DNA of 64,000 nucleotides from Ostrinia nubilalis (Eukaryota > Arthropoda > Insecta > Lepidoptera > Crambidae). The translations under genes and the position numbers were made by a program. Where the stretch lies: NCBI RefSeq assembly GCF_963855985.1, contig NC_087106.1, positions 9,283,001 through 9,347,000 of the forward strand. Direction: 5' to 3'. This document shows, piece after piece, positions 12,265 through 24,500 of the stretch; position 1 is the first letter of the stretch; each line of letters begins with the position of its first letter. Under the pieces are notes generated by a model that had not been told where the DNA came from, searched no databases, and worked only from the letters and a program-made list of their open reading frames with translations.

Positions 12265-15200
12265 TAGAGTATTATTATCTCTTTGACTTCCACAGGCGGA
12301 TTGTCACAAGAATGAGAAGTATGTGTTAATACATTTTGTTCGTATAGATTTTTATCGATAACTCGATGAAGCGACAACATTATTTTACCACCATAAAACA
12401 TAGTCAATAACAAGGGATAAAGTAGGTAGAGAGTTTTTAGTATTGTCTTATTGTCTTTAAAGTTTCAAAGGATTCAATTTACTATAAGTAACCCATCTGC
12501 GTGCGTACCTCGTGTTTTGCTTCTCTATTTTTTGTCCACTGTTTCAAATAAAATGTCACTAAAATACTTTATAAAAAAATTGTAATGAAAAATATACAAT
12601 GGTAGGTGTTTTGTCTTTAGGTAGGTACTCGCATTAAAATGATCTTTGCAATAATATCGACTGGTTTTTGTAGATAACGCTTTCTCCCTTTTCGTTAACT
12701 TACACCATTTATGTATTTCTCAACTTTTCTTAGCTTTAAAAGTATTTTTCTAGGGCACTAACCATTGTATTAGTATAAAAGGGTTATTATACAATATCTG
12801 CATGGTATTTTTTTCTCCATAATTCTATAAAACTCGAAATGACTGCACGAGTCTATGAGCGCGCGAAGGAGCAATGCCATCCCGGCGGAGGTAACGGGCG
12901 GTGTGACGTCACGCGCTAAACGGTCAAGTGCGAGTTGATTTTTAAAACATCCAACTTTGAATGCCCATAGAAAATTCAGTTTTTGAGATATCGAAAAAAT
13001 TCTTTTACAAATATTTTTTATATTTTATGTTTGATCTTTTTACATTATAAAATAATTACACTCATCTTCCTCATTAAAATAATACATACTCGTAGTAACT
13101 ATGAGCTGAGAATAATAAATAGTATCTGTAAACGATGGTTGTGGACTATGAGGGAGCAGGGCAAGGCTACTATTGAATGAAACTCAAAAGAGCACTTTTC
13201 TCGTTGAGTAAGATCGAAACACTGCCATATTGTCAAGAAACAATAGCAAACAAAAACAATAGAAAATTCAAACATTCTAAACATAAATACAAAAATACAA
13301 CAATAGAAAAGTAAAAAATAATAAAAAAAAATCTAAAAGAGGTCTGTCGCCAACAGTGTCTATGAGCTGAGAGAAAAACTTACCTTTATTATTTTTGGTT
13401 AAGGAACTTTTGTTTGTATTTTATCATTTGCTACGTCATACCTATGTTACTAAAGTTTTGAAATTGAAATATAAATTGTCTGTTTGCGACTGTATCCAAA
13501 AAATCATAATACGACAATAATTTGCTTATGTAATACGTTTTACTAGTAATACATTTTGTATTGAACAAATAGCAAAATGCGAATTAGCTCTGCATACAAA
13601 CGTTTTGTTGACTTTACTAATTATTTTCAACGTTTTGTTTCGGTAAGTATATTGTATGAAAACATTGGACGGGTTTTACAAAATATTGTTTTTTTTTTAA
13701 ACATTTTCAATTTCGACACTTGCTCATTAAAAAGTGGTCGCAGACAAGTCCAATCGTTAAGCCCCCTGTCTTTGTCAGAAAATCCGGTTAATTCAAGCAT
13801 GCTCTACCTAAACTGAAAAAAATTTTTTTGCGTGTCCCTCCTGAAAATCGAACACGAGACCCTATTTATACTCGTAAAAGAATCCAACTCTTGAAGTTAT
13901 TTTCCTTGTATTGTTCTTTTATCGCCTACCGTTTACGATTTAATGCAGTAAGTTTATTGCCTCTTATCAATTCCGCAAAGGTCAAGGCGGACCCTGATTG
14001 AGGGCACTGTGAAACCGAACGACAACCTCTGAGCATTATCATAGTAGTAGTATGTAGTATGACGCAAGGACAAATCCATAGAGATTAAAGAATGTGCGTC
14101 CTTCGGCATTTATGATGCCTTAGGGATGTTATGATATAACTCGGCGGAATTTGCGTGTAGCCTTGGTAACTCATGTGTTGGTTATGTCATTTTAATGTAG
14201 AGATGATTTCATTTATTCATTTTAATAGACAGTGGAACGAGTACTCTGCTGTTGTATTAGTAATTTTCACAAATAAATATACACTAAGCATATTGGTGCC
14301 CAAGTGAATGTTCATAATTTGCAAAATGGTAGGTACTGAATTTATGAAAAAATAGGATACCGTGAGGTCCTATTGCCATTACAAATTACCGAATCTACAA
14401 GGGAATCGCGTTTTTATATCTAATAAAAATTTATCAATTATTTAAAAGGTGTGAACTGCTTAATTACAAGTGGGGATTAGGTCATATGAATCATACCCAG
14501 GGGAACTGTGTTAATTAAAATTGAACGAAACATTATTGAGTGTAAATGTGTCATTTCACAATAATTTTGTTGCCATAATAACATTATCATATGAACCAAA
14601 ACAGCGAGCTCTGTTCACCAGACAGAAAGGGTATTGTCGGTTTATCATTTATTCGTTTATTGTTTGTTATTGTTTCAAAAATTTAACCATAAAACGATGT
14701 TTTAAGTTTCCCTTGAGCAAGAGTGTATTTGTATAACATTATTTAAGATTTTTCATAACTTAGGGTACGTTTTCCTAAGCGACACGGTGATCAAAAGGCT
14801 GGCAGCTATTTCGGTCAGAGAATTAGCCTGGCCATTCAACGTGGCAATGCTGCCAGCCTTTTGGGCACCATTCCTGACTGTGGCGCTGGGGGTGAAGTAT
14901 TTTTTATTTTGTAAATAGTTTTTATCATTAGTAATTTTTTTCAATGAAAAAATAATGAAGAAACTTTTAACTCAGAAAAAGGGACTTTCAACTCGTCTCC
15001 CAGTTACAGGATTTCCTAGCCTGTTTTTTAAATCTACGATTCACTATTTGACCCTGAGTTTACCCACGTGGCTTTCGATTTGCCATACCGCTTCCTCGGG
15101 TTGTTTACTAGTTTTTTGTCATACCTGGTCTAGACGACCTGGAACAGAGCCATACCTTATGAATGGCAGACGATGGGCCTAGCGCCAGGGATGACGAATA

Positions 15201-16254
15201 CCAAAGGGAAAACTGGATAATTTATGATTTCTGAAAGTGTCTTACGATATGACGGGTGGGACTATTGCCATTGGTTTAATTTGTGTGTAAAAATGGCTTA
15301 ACGGACAACTTAGGACGCCTTCGGCCACAATCTAATATCTGGCGCCTTACCCACAGAAAGGGTTATTCACCAACTCTAAGTTTTTGCGTTATTCACAAAA
15401 CTTCTTGCAAAACATGGATACACCCCTAAGAGACCATATTGTGACTGACAATCTACACTCAAAAGATTTAAGCCTGTTGTAGTAATAATGTTGAATTTAA
15501 CTAATCACAGTGTCTATTTTTCCTGAGTTTGAATATAATTTTGCCAGTGTCCACTCCATCTAGTTTCCTATTGAGAACTTACCAATTAGTGTTCTAAAAT
15601 AAGTACAAAAGTTTCTCCATCTCCACAACAAGTGACCTTGCACGCACAATTAACATTTGCCGATGTTGCTATTGTGCGCCATAAAGCACCCATAAAACGC
15701 GGAACAACGGGCGCAGTCACGTGCGAGAACATGTATGCGTTAACACATACAGTTTTACGATCTGTTGTCCACCCGTTGCGTAAACAGTGCGGTTTTCATT
15801 TACATAATAATGATAAAATCGATCTCGGTTACTATGCCAGGAGCTGGCCGCTTTGGATGAGCGCTGTGCAATTTAGAATACAAATAAAAAACAAAAACTG
15901 GTTACGTTCAGTTCAGTTCACTAGAAGACTCTTTTTTCATCAAATGAACTATCTTTTGGTCTTAATCTGATCCAAACGGTGCAGATATGATAGAACAAGT
16001 TTGCCCGGAAGATTTCAAGGTGTAATATTCCTTGGGCAATCACTTTACGCAATTGTTTTTTTATGCATAACAAGGCAGGTATTTTTGATCTCAATCGCAA
16101 TCCATTATAAATTAACATTAGGATTGTGACATAAACAAACAATCGTTTAAGTTACAATGGACAACACGCATAAGTTGTAATATTAAGTTAAATTATGACT
16201 TAATTTAAAGTTTAGATCACACACATTACACTAGTTTTTATTTCACCTCAATCC
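12265..16254. other. No gene seen: repeat-rich AT-rich stretch
   Basis: Includes a GC-rich island with TGACGTCA at 12904-12911. A palindromic segment at 14793-14862 (aaaaggctggcagc ... gctgccagcctttt) probably belongs to a dispersed repeat. The 112-codon frame at 15632-15970 has no recognisable domain. Confidence 0.45.
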
Positions 16255-17005
16255 ATCCAGTATTACCGAAGATAGAGCCTCGAGAAGTTTACGGACTTTT
16301 TAAAATTTTCAAAAATTTCCAATATTCGCGCGTGACGTCACAACATGATTTTGCAGCCCCCGCACGTTAACCCATTTACCACTTTTTGTCTTTTTCCAAC
16401 TAAAATAAAATTTTACCTAACTGACAACTGTTGTTAGTTGTCATCGTTCAATCACATTTCAAACTAGGCGCTAAAAAAGTAACCATTATTATGCCACCTA
16501 TTGCCAATTTTGTGCACTATGAAGCCATTTTTACATTTATGCACTTTTAAATATAAATTTTCTGAAAAAATAACCAAGTTTGTGTCTCTGTGCTCAATAA
16601 CGAGTAAATAGTCCAGTTATTTGTTAATTTTACTTGGAAAGTGTTCCGGAATTTTTGAAAATTGGTGAATAAATAGATTTCGCTATGTTCTTTCCGAATT
16701 TTGTGACCTCGTTTACAGCCGCGCGCGCGCCCGCCTTATTGAAAAAAATCCGCCTTAAAAAGGTTTTTGACAACTACTTTTTTCTAAGCTAAGAAGCTTT
16801 GATAAATTTCATGTAATGTAAGTTAAATAGATTTAGAGTTGTGAAACAGTCAAATTAATGTACCTGCTAAATTGCGAGTTCTTTTTTCTTTGATCATGGC
16901 AGGACACGCTGCCGGGTGTCCTAAATATGCTGAAGTATAAAATAATTCGCGTTGCTGAAGTATACTTTTTTTTTGTCTTGTTTGTTTCTACATTACATAA
17001 TTGTA

Positions 17006-17338
17006 TCCTACTAATATTATAAATGCGAAAGTTTGGATGTCTGGAAGTTTAAAATAAAGTAAAGTAATGTTTATTTCTCACCAACATAACAGATAATATT
17101 ATGATAACAAACAATCAGGAAAAACAAAAAGTAAGAATGTTGGTGGGTTGATACCTGAACTAGGAAGATTCCTGTGTCTCAGGTTTGTTACTCTTTCACG
17201 CAAAAAGTACTCAACGGATTTTGTTGAAACTGTACAATATTATTGTTTTGTTTGTAACCCAGATTAACATATAGGCTATAATTTATGCCGATCTGTGACA
17301 CTAAATTTCACGCGGGTGAAGCCGCAGGCAAAAGCTAG
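17006..17338 (+). mobile_element. Non-autonomous Helitron-like element
   Basis: Starts TCCTACTAATATTATAAATG, ends GCGGGTGAAGCCGC hairpin ... AAAAGCTAG, and lies between A (17005) and T (17339), the Helitron insertion rule. 333 bp, no helicase frame. Confidence 0.7.
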
Positions 17339-17358
17339 TCGTGAAATAAATAGGAAAG

Positions 17359-17678
17359 TTTAAGGTTCTGAAACGTGGTCGCAGGAGAACCAAAGTGACC
17401 AACATAGCACGCAGAATTGCTAAAATCAAGTGGAAGTGGGCGGGACACATAGCTCGTAGAGACGATGGCCATTGGGGCTGAAAATTTCTTGAGTGGCGAC
17501 CACGGGCTGGAAGACGTAGCGTGGGCAGGCCTCCTACTAGGTGGACCGACGATCTGGTAAAGGTCGCAGGAAGAACCTGAATGCGGGCAGCGAAGGACTG
17601 TTCATTATGAAAAACTATGGAAAACCCAAAGGCCTCTCGCCTTTGTCCAGCAGTGAACGTCATTTGGCTGTAACGACG
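17359..17678 (+). mobile_element. 5'-truncated RTE LINE with 11-bp target duplication
   Basis: Encodes RRTKVTNIARRIAKIKWKWA, GHIARRDDGHWG then an in-frame stop, then GRRSVGRPPTRWTDDLVKVA with decay. Tail of the GGCTGTAACGACGAA type. Duplications AAATAGGAAAG at 17348-17358 and 17679-17689. Inserted 20 bp beyond the Helitron end. Confidence 0.9.
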
Positions 17679-17879
17679 AAATAGGAAAGAATGTAACTAT
17701 CAAAAATCTTCTCTAAGGCAGCATTTTTCCAATTTCACAACGAGCGCGGCAATCACACTTAACTAACAGACTAACAGAGAGCATAGCGAAATCTATTTTA
17801 ATCACCAATTTTCAAAACTCCCGGAACACTTTCCAGGTAACCACGTTAATTTGTACCAAACGACTGGACTATAATTAAA

Positions 17880-20800
17880 TTGATATAAAAATTTGGGTAC
17901 ATCTTCTCAAAAACAAAAGAACTGGCGCTAAAATGGTTAAGTGACGTTTTGACATTTGTAGAGGGCCTTGTAGAAAGGGAGGCTATGGTGCTGAATGTGG
18001 ATTAACTCGAGTGTCATAGTAACTTATTAGACTGCTAAGCTTGATGATAAAAAGAAAAATATTTTATTCAATGTACATAGTCTGGTCATAAGTTCTGTCA
18101 TATTATGATAATAACTTTTGAATTTTGAATGAAGGTTTCAAAAACATTTTTTACTGAATTAGAATTAAAAAGAAAAAATGTGCGATAGTTCGAATTTTAT
18201 TGTATGTGTAGTGGACGCATAAAGAAGTCCGAACTGCAGTTGTCACGTTGCATTGCTACGCGCCAAAGCAGATTTTCGTTGTGCTGAAAAAGTTTAGTTT
18301 ATCTTTTCATTAAATGATAGGTATAGGTGTACCAGAATCTCATGGCAAACAAAAATATTGGAAAAGTGTGTCTTTCATATGGCAAATGTCTATGGCTTTA
18401 TTGTCACCTGTCAAAGTAAATCAAGTGAACTGTCAGTCGCTGCAGAAATTTTGTAATCTCTTCATGCCTATTTGTTATTTTTGTGAAAAATTCGAAAAAG
18501 CTCAAGCAAGTCATATTGTTTTCAATGTGTATTGTAAAATAAGGCATAATTCAAAGTCAATCTTTGATTTTAAAACGCATCGTTGAGTTGACAGTAAGTT
18601 GGAGTGAAATTGGATACATTTAGTTTATTACCTAACTACGTCAGAAGGAGGGTTTTTTTAATATTATTCTTATAATAGCTGCTTTATCGGGGGTTTCAGG
18701 TGTACCTCACAAATTGGTGCAGAGGAATGGTGAAAATGTTATGACCATGTAAATAAAATTGAAAAAGATTTCATCAAGTAAGATGTAAGATAGAATAATT
18801 GAAATGGTGGAAGAGCAATTTATAATAAATACCTCTTTATCTTGATCATCTATTGAAGAAAAGTGGAATCCTTGGAATCGTTTTCTAGTTCTGAATGAAG
18901 TGATTAGTTATAAGTATGATACATAATAAAATTAGTTACATAAAGTAATATACGATTTACTTATTTTTCAAGACATTTTCCTATTTATTATTGGGATTGC
19001 TACCATGTACCTTAGTTTTGAGTTTCCAATATTTCGGCACTGTTGCAAGCGCCATGGTCACGGAGTAACTGAAGAAATTAAAACCAGACATCGTTCAGAT
19101 GTGCGTTCAAAAGACCTGAGATTTAAAAAAATCCCACGTTTTGTTTAAACAGTAAGCGAAAAAAAAGTAACTTGAAAATGAAATACAAAATGATAAGGTA
19201 TGGTAAATGATAAGTCTTTATCAATGAAGAAGCAGAAGTTCAATTTCATGTGTCCTCCATCTAGGCTAGTTTCCATCGTCACTCAAAGTTAGGCTGCGGT
19301 CTCAAATTTGGGCTTAATTGAGGTATTTTTTGGGTGAGAGGCATAAGAACTAATGCCGTTTTATATCAGAAATTCATACTTAAAGGTCATCAACCAGGTA
19401 CAAAGTATTTCCTTGTATGTTAGTCTGCCACTCTTTAGTAAGTCCCGAAATCCCCGCTTCGGCTCCCCTACTAACCATTCTAACCATATACACAGATAAT
19501 ATCTTACATGCAGCTTTTCATGTTACTACGTCACATTTTCAAAATCCGCGCGGAAAATCGCTCCTAGCGGAAGAGCGCACTTTGAGCTTGAATATTTCAG
19601 TCATTTTTAAAGATATCAAAAAAGTAAAAATACAGTATTCATTCTAATTTTTTGTAGTTTTTTTTGGCATCTTCAACAAAAATTGTGCGCCATGTCCATT
19701 CATTCGTTTTCTACCCTAGAGTCCTGAAATGTCAATAAGTAAAATAAATACTAGACTAGTGCACGCTCTCTTTTATTTTACAACCAGCTTAGTAAGTTTA
19801 TTTAGGTCAAAGATTATGTTTATGCGAATAGAACGCAAAAACAAACATTAATTGGAATGCATCAATAAAAGCTAGGTATTTTTCCTTTTACGTCACTTAT
19901 CTGTAGTAATTGAAACTGGAAGATATAGGTCACGCGAGCGTTATCAGTGCGTCGTGGTTTCGCTCATAAAAACCGTAACTAACACGATCGATGGTTTTTA
20001 TGCCATTATAATTGCGTTTTTTCTATAGGAACAAACTATTACTCGGTAGTGGGAAATGAAGCCGGTGTGGTTTGACACTGGGTGTTTTCACATTATATTA
20101 ACTTAGCAGGATGTCGGGAATAGTTGCGACGTTAGGTGCTAAGACATTGCAGGCTTATCCAAATAAAATAAAAAACATTTCGGAGGACACGTTAAGACGT
20201 CTGAAGATATAAAGATAGCTTTAGGTATTTACAGGCGTGTGGTCTCAAAAAGTGGTAAACAAACTTTATCGTACCTCATTACCGGCAATACGATTTCAGT
20301 TGTATTTATCAATAACATATCGTTCAATGATATTAATTAATGTTTTTCTGAATTATCTGCTGTTGATGTTGTCTGACCTTATCAAAGAAGGATGGATTTT
20401 TTTGTTGTTTGTGTTACTGGAGTATATCTTTTATTTGAGATTCTCATATTCTGAAGTTACATAGTCTTGCTATGAAAAGTAATGTATATGTATAGTTTTT
20501 ACTGGCGTAGGTCAAAGGTTAACTGGCCGTATATGTCTTTAAGTTCGCCTTGTGTACTCGTGACCAATTCTACATTTCCAAGTGAAAAACTGTGTTTAGC
20601 TGTGCATAATAATGCAAAATCCCAATAAATATTCTATCATTCCTTTCATTTCTTATTAAATATCGTCGCATGATGCAATTTACGTATTAAAATACTTAGA
20701 AACTTATTTACATTTGCAGTTTGGCGATAGTATCTCGGTAGATATCTATATTCCCCACGGCCAACCGTCTGGCATTGGGTCCAAGGTTCGACGAACTCGC

Positions 20801-21198
20801 TGTTGCCATGTATTTGTACGCAAACTGGGCTAGTTAGGCCAATGAGTTTGCCCAAATTGATTATGGGCCCAACTAAGCAAATAGTCTGATTACAAACTTG
20901 GTTAAGTAACCGTATTTGTTCGGCAAACAATTGGAGTAAATCTAATACAGTCAATAGTATAGAACTTCCTGATACTGTACGTATTTTAGATTGTTTTCAA
21001 TCGGTTTAATATTTGGTTGCTAAAAATCTGTCGCGAATTCAATCTTGTATAGGTAGAACTTTAATATTACACATTACCCAACATACATTTTCCAAGTTTT
21101 TCTTATATTGTTGTGCAGATCCTTACATTTCTTTTTAAATGGGATGAGTATGGATGGAGCACGTTGCGTATGACTCTACCTTTTAGTATTTCTTCTTA
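17880..21198. other. No confident gene: possible 5' region of the fusion gene
   Basis: AT-rich. Position 20111 begins a 33-codon frame (MSGIVATLGAKTLQAYPNKI...) after a splice-acceptor-like tagcag; it cannot be tied to the fusion gene with confidence. A 102-codon minus frame at 20954-20646 (KLIGLTSPVCVQIHGNSEFV...) has no family I recognise. The missing N-terminal exon of the fusion gene should lie here or further upstream. Confidence 0.35.
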
Positions 21199-21312
21199 GG
21201 CTGAGTTGCACCATCTTACTTAACTTTAACAAATGTCAAAAATCTGTCAAACTCCGTATAAAAAGCACTGGTTGTTATAGTCACGGTTAAAGTAAGTTGG
21301 TGCAACTCAGCC
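21199..21312. mobile_element. GGCTGAGTTGCACCA MITE, complete, TTA duplication
   Basis: 114 bp with 15-bp inverted ends GGCTGAGTTGCACCA / TGGTGCAACTCAGCC and flanking TTA at 21196-21198 and 21313-21315, as for PIF/Harbinger-type MITEs. It lies about 100 bp upstream of the first visible exon. Confidence 0.85.
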
Positions 21313-21414
21313 TTATATTTTCGATGTCAATCTTAGCTATACTATAGGAGGTTTTCTATAGCAAATAAATGGGACTAAATATAGTAAATTAACTTCGTCT
21401 TCGTTCTTCCCCAG

Positions 21415-21550
21415 TTGTATACTGCGACTACAATGGCTCGGGCCGCACGCTGCAGTGGGTCGAGGACTACATCGCCAGGGACGTGCTGCCGACACACGCC
21501 ACTAGGTGTACGGCTCTCTCGTACACTTCTGGACAGAGCGAGATTTACAG
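21415..21550 (+). CDS. Fusion gene, first visible coding exon
   Basis: Acceptor cttccccag and donor AG|gtgagt. It enters with two bases of a split codon and leaves with two. It encodes [10 protein letters not shown] near the start and ends [10 protein letters not shown], matching the N-terminal 'YxDYxASGR...LP.YANTH' block of the class V aminotransferase family. The block starts mid-domain, so at least one upstream coding exon exists. Confidence 0.88.
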
Positions 21551-24500
21551 GTGAGTGATACTTCTTATCTCATTTCAGCCACAGGACGTCCACTGCTGAA
21601 TATAGGCCTCCTACAATGATTTCCATATTGCCCGGTTGGCATATAGTCCAGTCAATAAAGCATTATAGATGGAAAACTGTAGAACACAATTTCTGACTTC
21701 AGGACTTTATTTAGACTAGTTAGGAGGTGAACATAGCAAAAGTCCCCGCCCTTAGCCCTTGAGCCGGCGGGGAGAGGGGGGTTTAAAGGTGCCACTTTTC
21801 GGTTTTTCGCTTAATCCTCGGAAACTATGCGTCCTAGTGACATGACTACTTTGAACCAAAAAAAGCATATTCAATTTGCTACAGATGAGATCGACAAGTT
21901 TTTCTATAAATTGTATAGTTTTCGCGGCATCTGCTCTAGAAGGTCTGTAATATTGGTAATTTTATTTTTGTCTTACATGTTACCATCAGGAGAAAATCGA
22001 CTAAATCAACATTGAGCAATCATTCTAGACATGCGGGAGCATGTTAAGCCTAGTTCCAGCGAGGGGACTACACCGTGCGTATATTTAGACGAATCACTTT
22101 GTGCCACTTTTGAGTCCTCATCACTCAAAAACTACTGTGCATTAACACTTCAAATTTGGCTCATGTGTTGAGACTTACAAGATATACATCAGTTTCAAAT
22201 TTCATAAATCTGCCTCAAACGGTTCTTTAGATATTGACGTCCAAAAATCTAAATGTCTGACCTATAGATCAAATTCTAACCACTTCCAGATGACCTCGAA
22301 GGTTCAAATTTGGCATCCAGAAAGGTAGTTATGTAAATACAAAGGAACAAATAAAAAACCAGTAAATTTTAACATTTCACATGTGATAGATAGATAGTAG
22401 TGCTCTAAATATCGATTTTTGAACGTCAATACCTAAATAACCGTTTGAGGTATATTTATGAAATTTGAAGCTGATGTACATCTTGCAAGTCTCAATACAT
22501 GAGCCAAATTTGAAGTGTTAATGCACAGTAGTTTTTGAATGATGAGGAGTCAAAAGTGGCTCTAATTGGTTCGTCTAAATATACGCACGGTGCAGTCCCC
22601 TCCCTGGAACTAGGCTTAACATGCTCCCGCATGTCTATAGTGTTTGCTCAATGTTGATTTAGTCGATTTTCTCCTGAAAGGAACATGTAAGACAACAATA
22701 AAATTTCCAATTTTACAGACCTTCTAGAGCAGATGCCGCAAAAACTATACAAGATATAGAAAAACTTGACTGTCTCACCTGTAGCAAATTGAATAAGCTT
22801 TTTTTGGTTCATAGTAGTCATGTCACTAGGACGCATAGTTTCCGAGGATTAAGCGAAAAACCGAAAAGTGGTACCTTTAAACCCCCCTCTCCCCGCCGGC
22901 TCAAGGGCTAAGGGCGGGGACTTTTGCTATGTTCACCACCTAACTAGGCTAAATAAAGTCCCGAGGTCAGAAATTGTGTTCCATGGATTTCTCTCTACAC
23001 CGTCGTTAAGACATTCATTGACTGGACTAATACAGCGCCTTCCATATAATAGTCGATGGATTTTTGCATTTCTAATCCTATAGTTTTGTAAGATCAACAA
23101 GAGTATCTTTTTCAATTCTGGAAGTCGACGAAGCACATGATGTCGTGCCCTGCGTACCCAAACAACTGCACGCAGGAAGATTTAATAAAGGCTACTGACA
23201 ACGCCACTCTTGTGGCGAAGTTTTGGGCTGACGCTTTGTAGGTTTTTTGTCGACACGACAAGAAGAAGAATTCTGGTATTAATCTTATTCACAAACAAAT
23301 GTCAATGATACAACTGAAATAAAAAGTGTTAGGCTATTTTTTGTAGAAATCTACGCAGACGAAATTCAAATCTGAACCCTTCAAAGCACGAATGAATAAG
23401 CATGATGCTTTCTTGCTTCGGAGCGATAAGGCAGGCTGGGGTAGTGCTAAGAAGAAGCTTCCACAAAAACTCCCTGGCTCATTTGTGAAAATAAACCTTT
23501 ACAAACGGTCTAATCAATATATTTTTTCAGATCGGAATCGAAAGCAATAATCCGGAGTGCGGTGGGAGCATGTCCCGAAGACGTGGTGATCCTCGGGGCC
23601 ACCCTGCCGAGGTTCCTCCGAGCCCTCCGGCCAGAGAAGGTGGCTCTCTTCGTGTCCTCCAGGGAGACGGAGCGGCTGCTCATCACGTGGAGGGAAGTCG
23701 GTGCTGAGGTACGAATAGTTTTTTTATCCATGAGAAAATCTTGGCCTGCATTGATATGCTTTATGGAAAGCGATGATTTTTCAATCGTCAGATATCTATT
23801 ATAGTTCTTAAATACTGAACTGTCCTATCCATGACATTGACAGCGGGGCGCCACCGTCAATACCGGATCGCTGGTTCCGATTTTTGCCATGTTGGAAACC
23901 ATATAGTTGAACGATGGTAACGCCCCCCTGTCATTGAGTTTGGTGGGACAGTTCAGCGTGGGTCATCTATATCTGAAGAATAATAACTTGGCAATTTGAC
24001 ATATTTCCCATACTGAAACTGTCAATGTACCTACCAACTTTTCTTCAGTTAATACGATTGAAAAATCAGCCCTAAGAAAAACCATTGACAACATTACAAT
24101 TAATTTTCAAGTCTGACTACTATACAATTTTGGTAGAGCATGCTTCAAACAAAAGGAAAAAAAAATGGGATAGCCTTGACCGTCTGGTATTTCATTTTGT
24201 CTTAACGTCTGGTATTCCATTGTAATTTTGTTTATTTCTTTTCATTTAACAAACATTATACTCGTAAATCAATTTAATTTACTGTAGCACAATGGGTGCT
24301 ATTGTGGAACGTCTTAACATGTTTTTGTGTTTATCATCTTTTTTACTATCGAATTTCCCAGAGATCCTCTGTCTGAGAGTCTGATGCCCGTTTTCACCAT
24401 CAATCCCTAATTTTTAAGTGACCCCTATGAAAACAAAATTTCTGTTATGTGTTACCATAGGGGTCACATAAAAATTAGGGATTGATGGTGAAAACGGGCA

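Larger units (their letters stand above)
16610..17873. repeat. Inverted repeat pair (about 85-95 bp arms) around nested elements
   Basis: The left arm 16610-16690 (agtccagt ... ggaaagtgttccgg ... atagatttcgctatg) returns inverted at about 17780-17873. The 1.1 kb between contains a Helitron and a LINE. Probably the remains of one composite element. Superfamily unknown. Confidence 0.65.
21551..23530 (+). other. Intron of the fusion gene, mostly transposon
   Basis: About 2 kb. It contains a minus-strand RTE LINE end (21566-21643, continuing at 23030-23046) split by a 1.39 kb snap-back element. The remainder (23047-23530) shows no bounded feature. Confidence 0.8.

Noticed and set aside
20111..20212. 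Candidate first exon MSGIVATLGAKTL... of the fusion gene
   Set aside because: A donor after TTAG (20136) would give the right phase, but gtgcta is a poor donor and the joined N-terminus would lack the roughly 50 residues the family has before YxDY.
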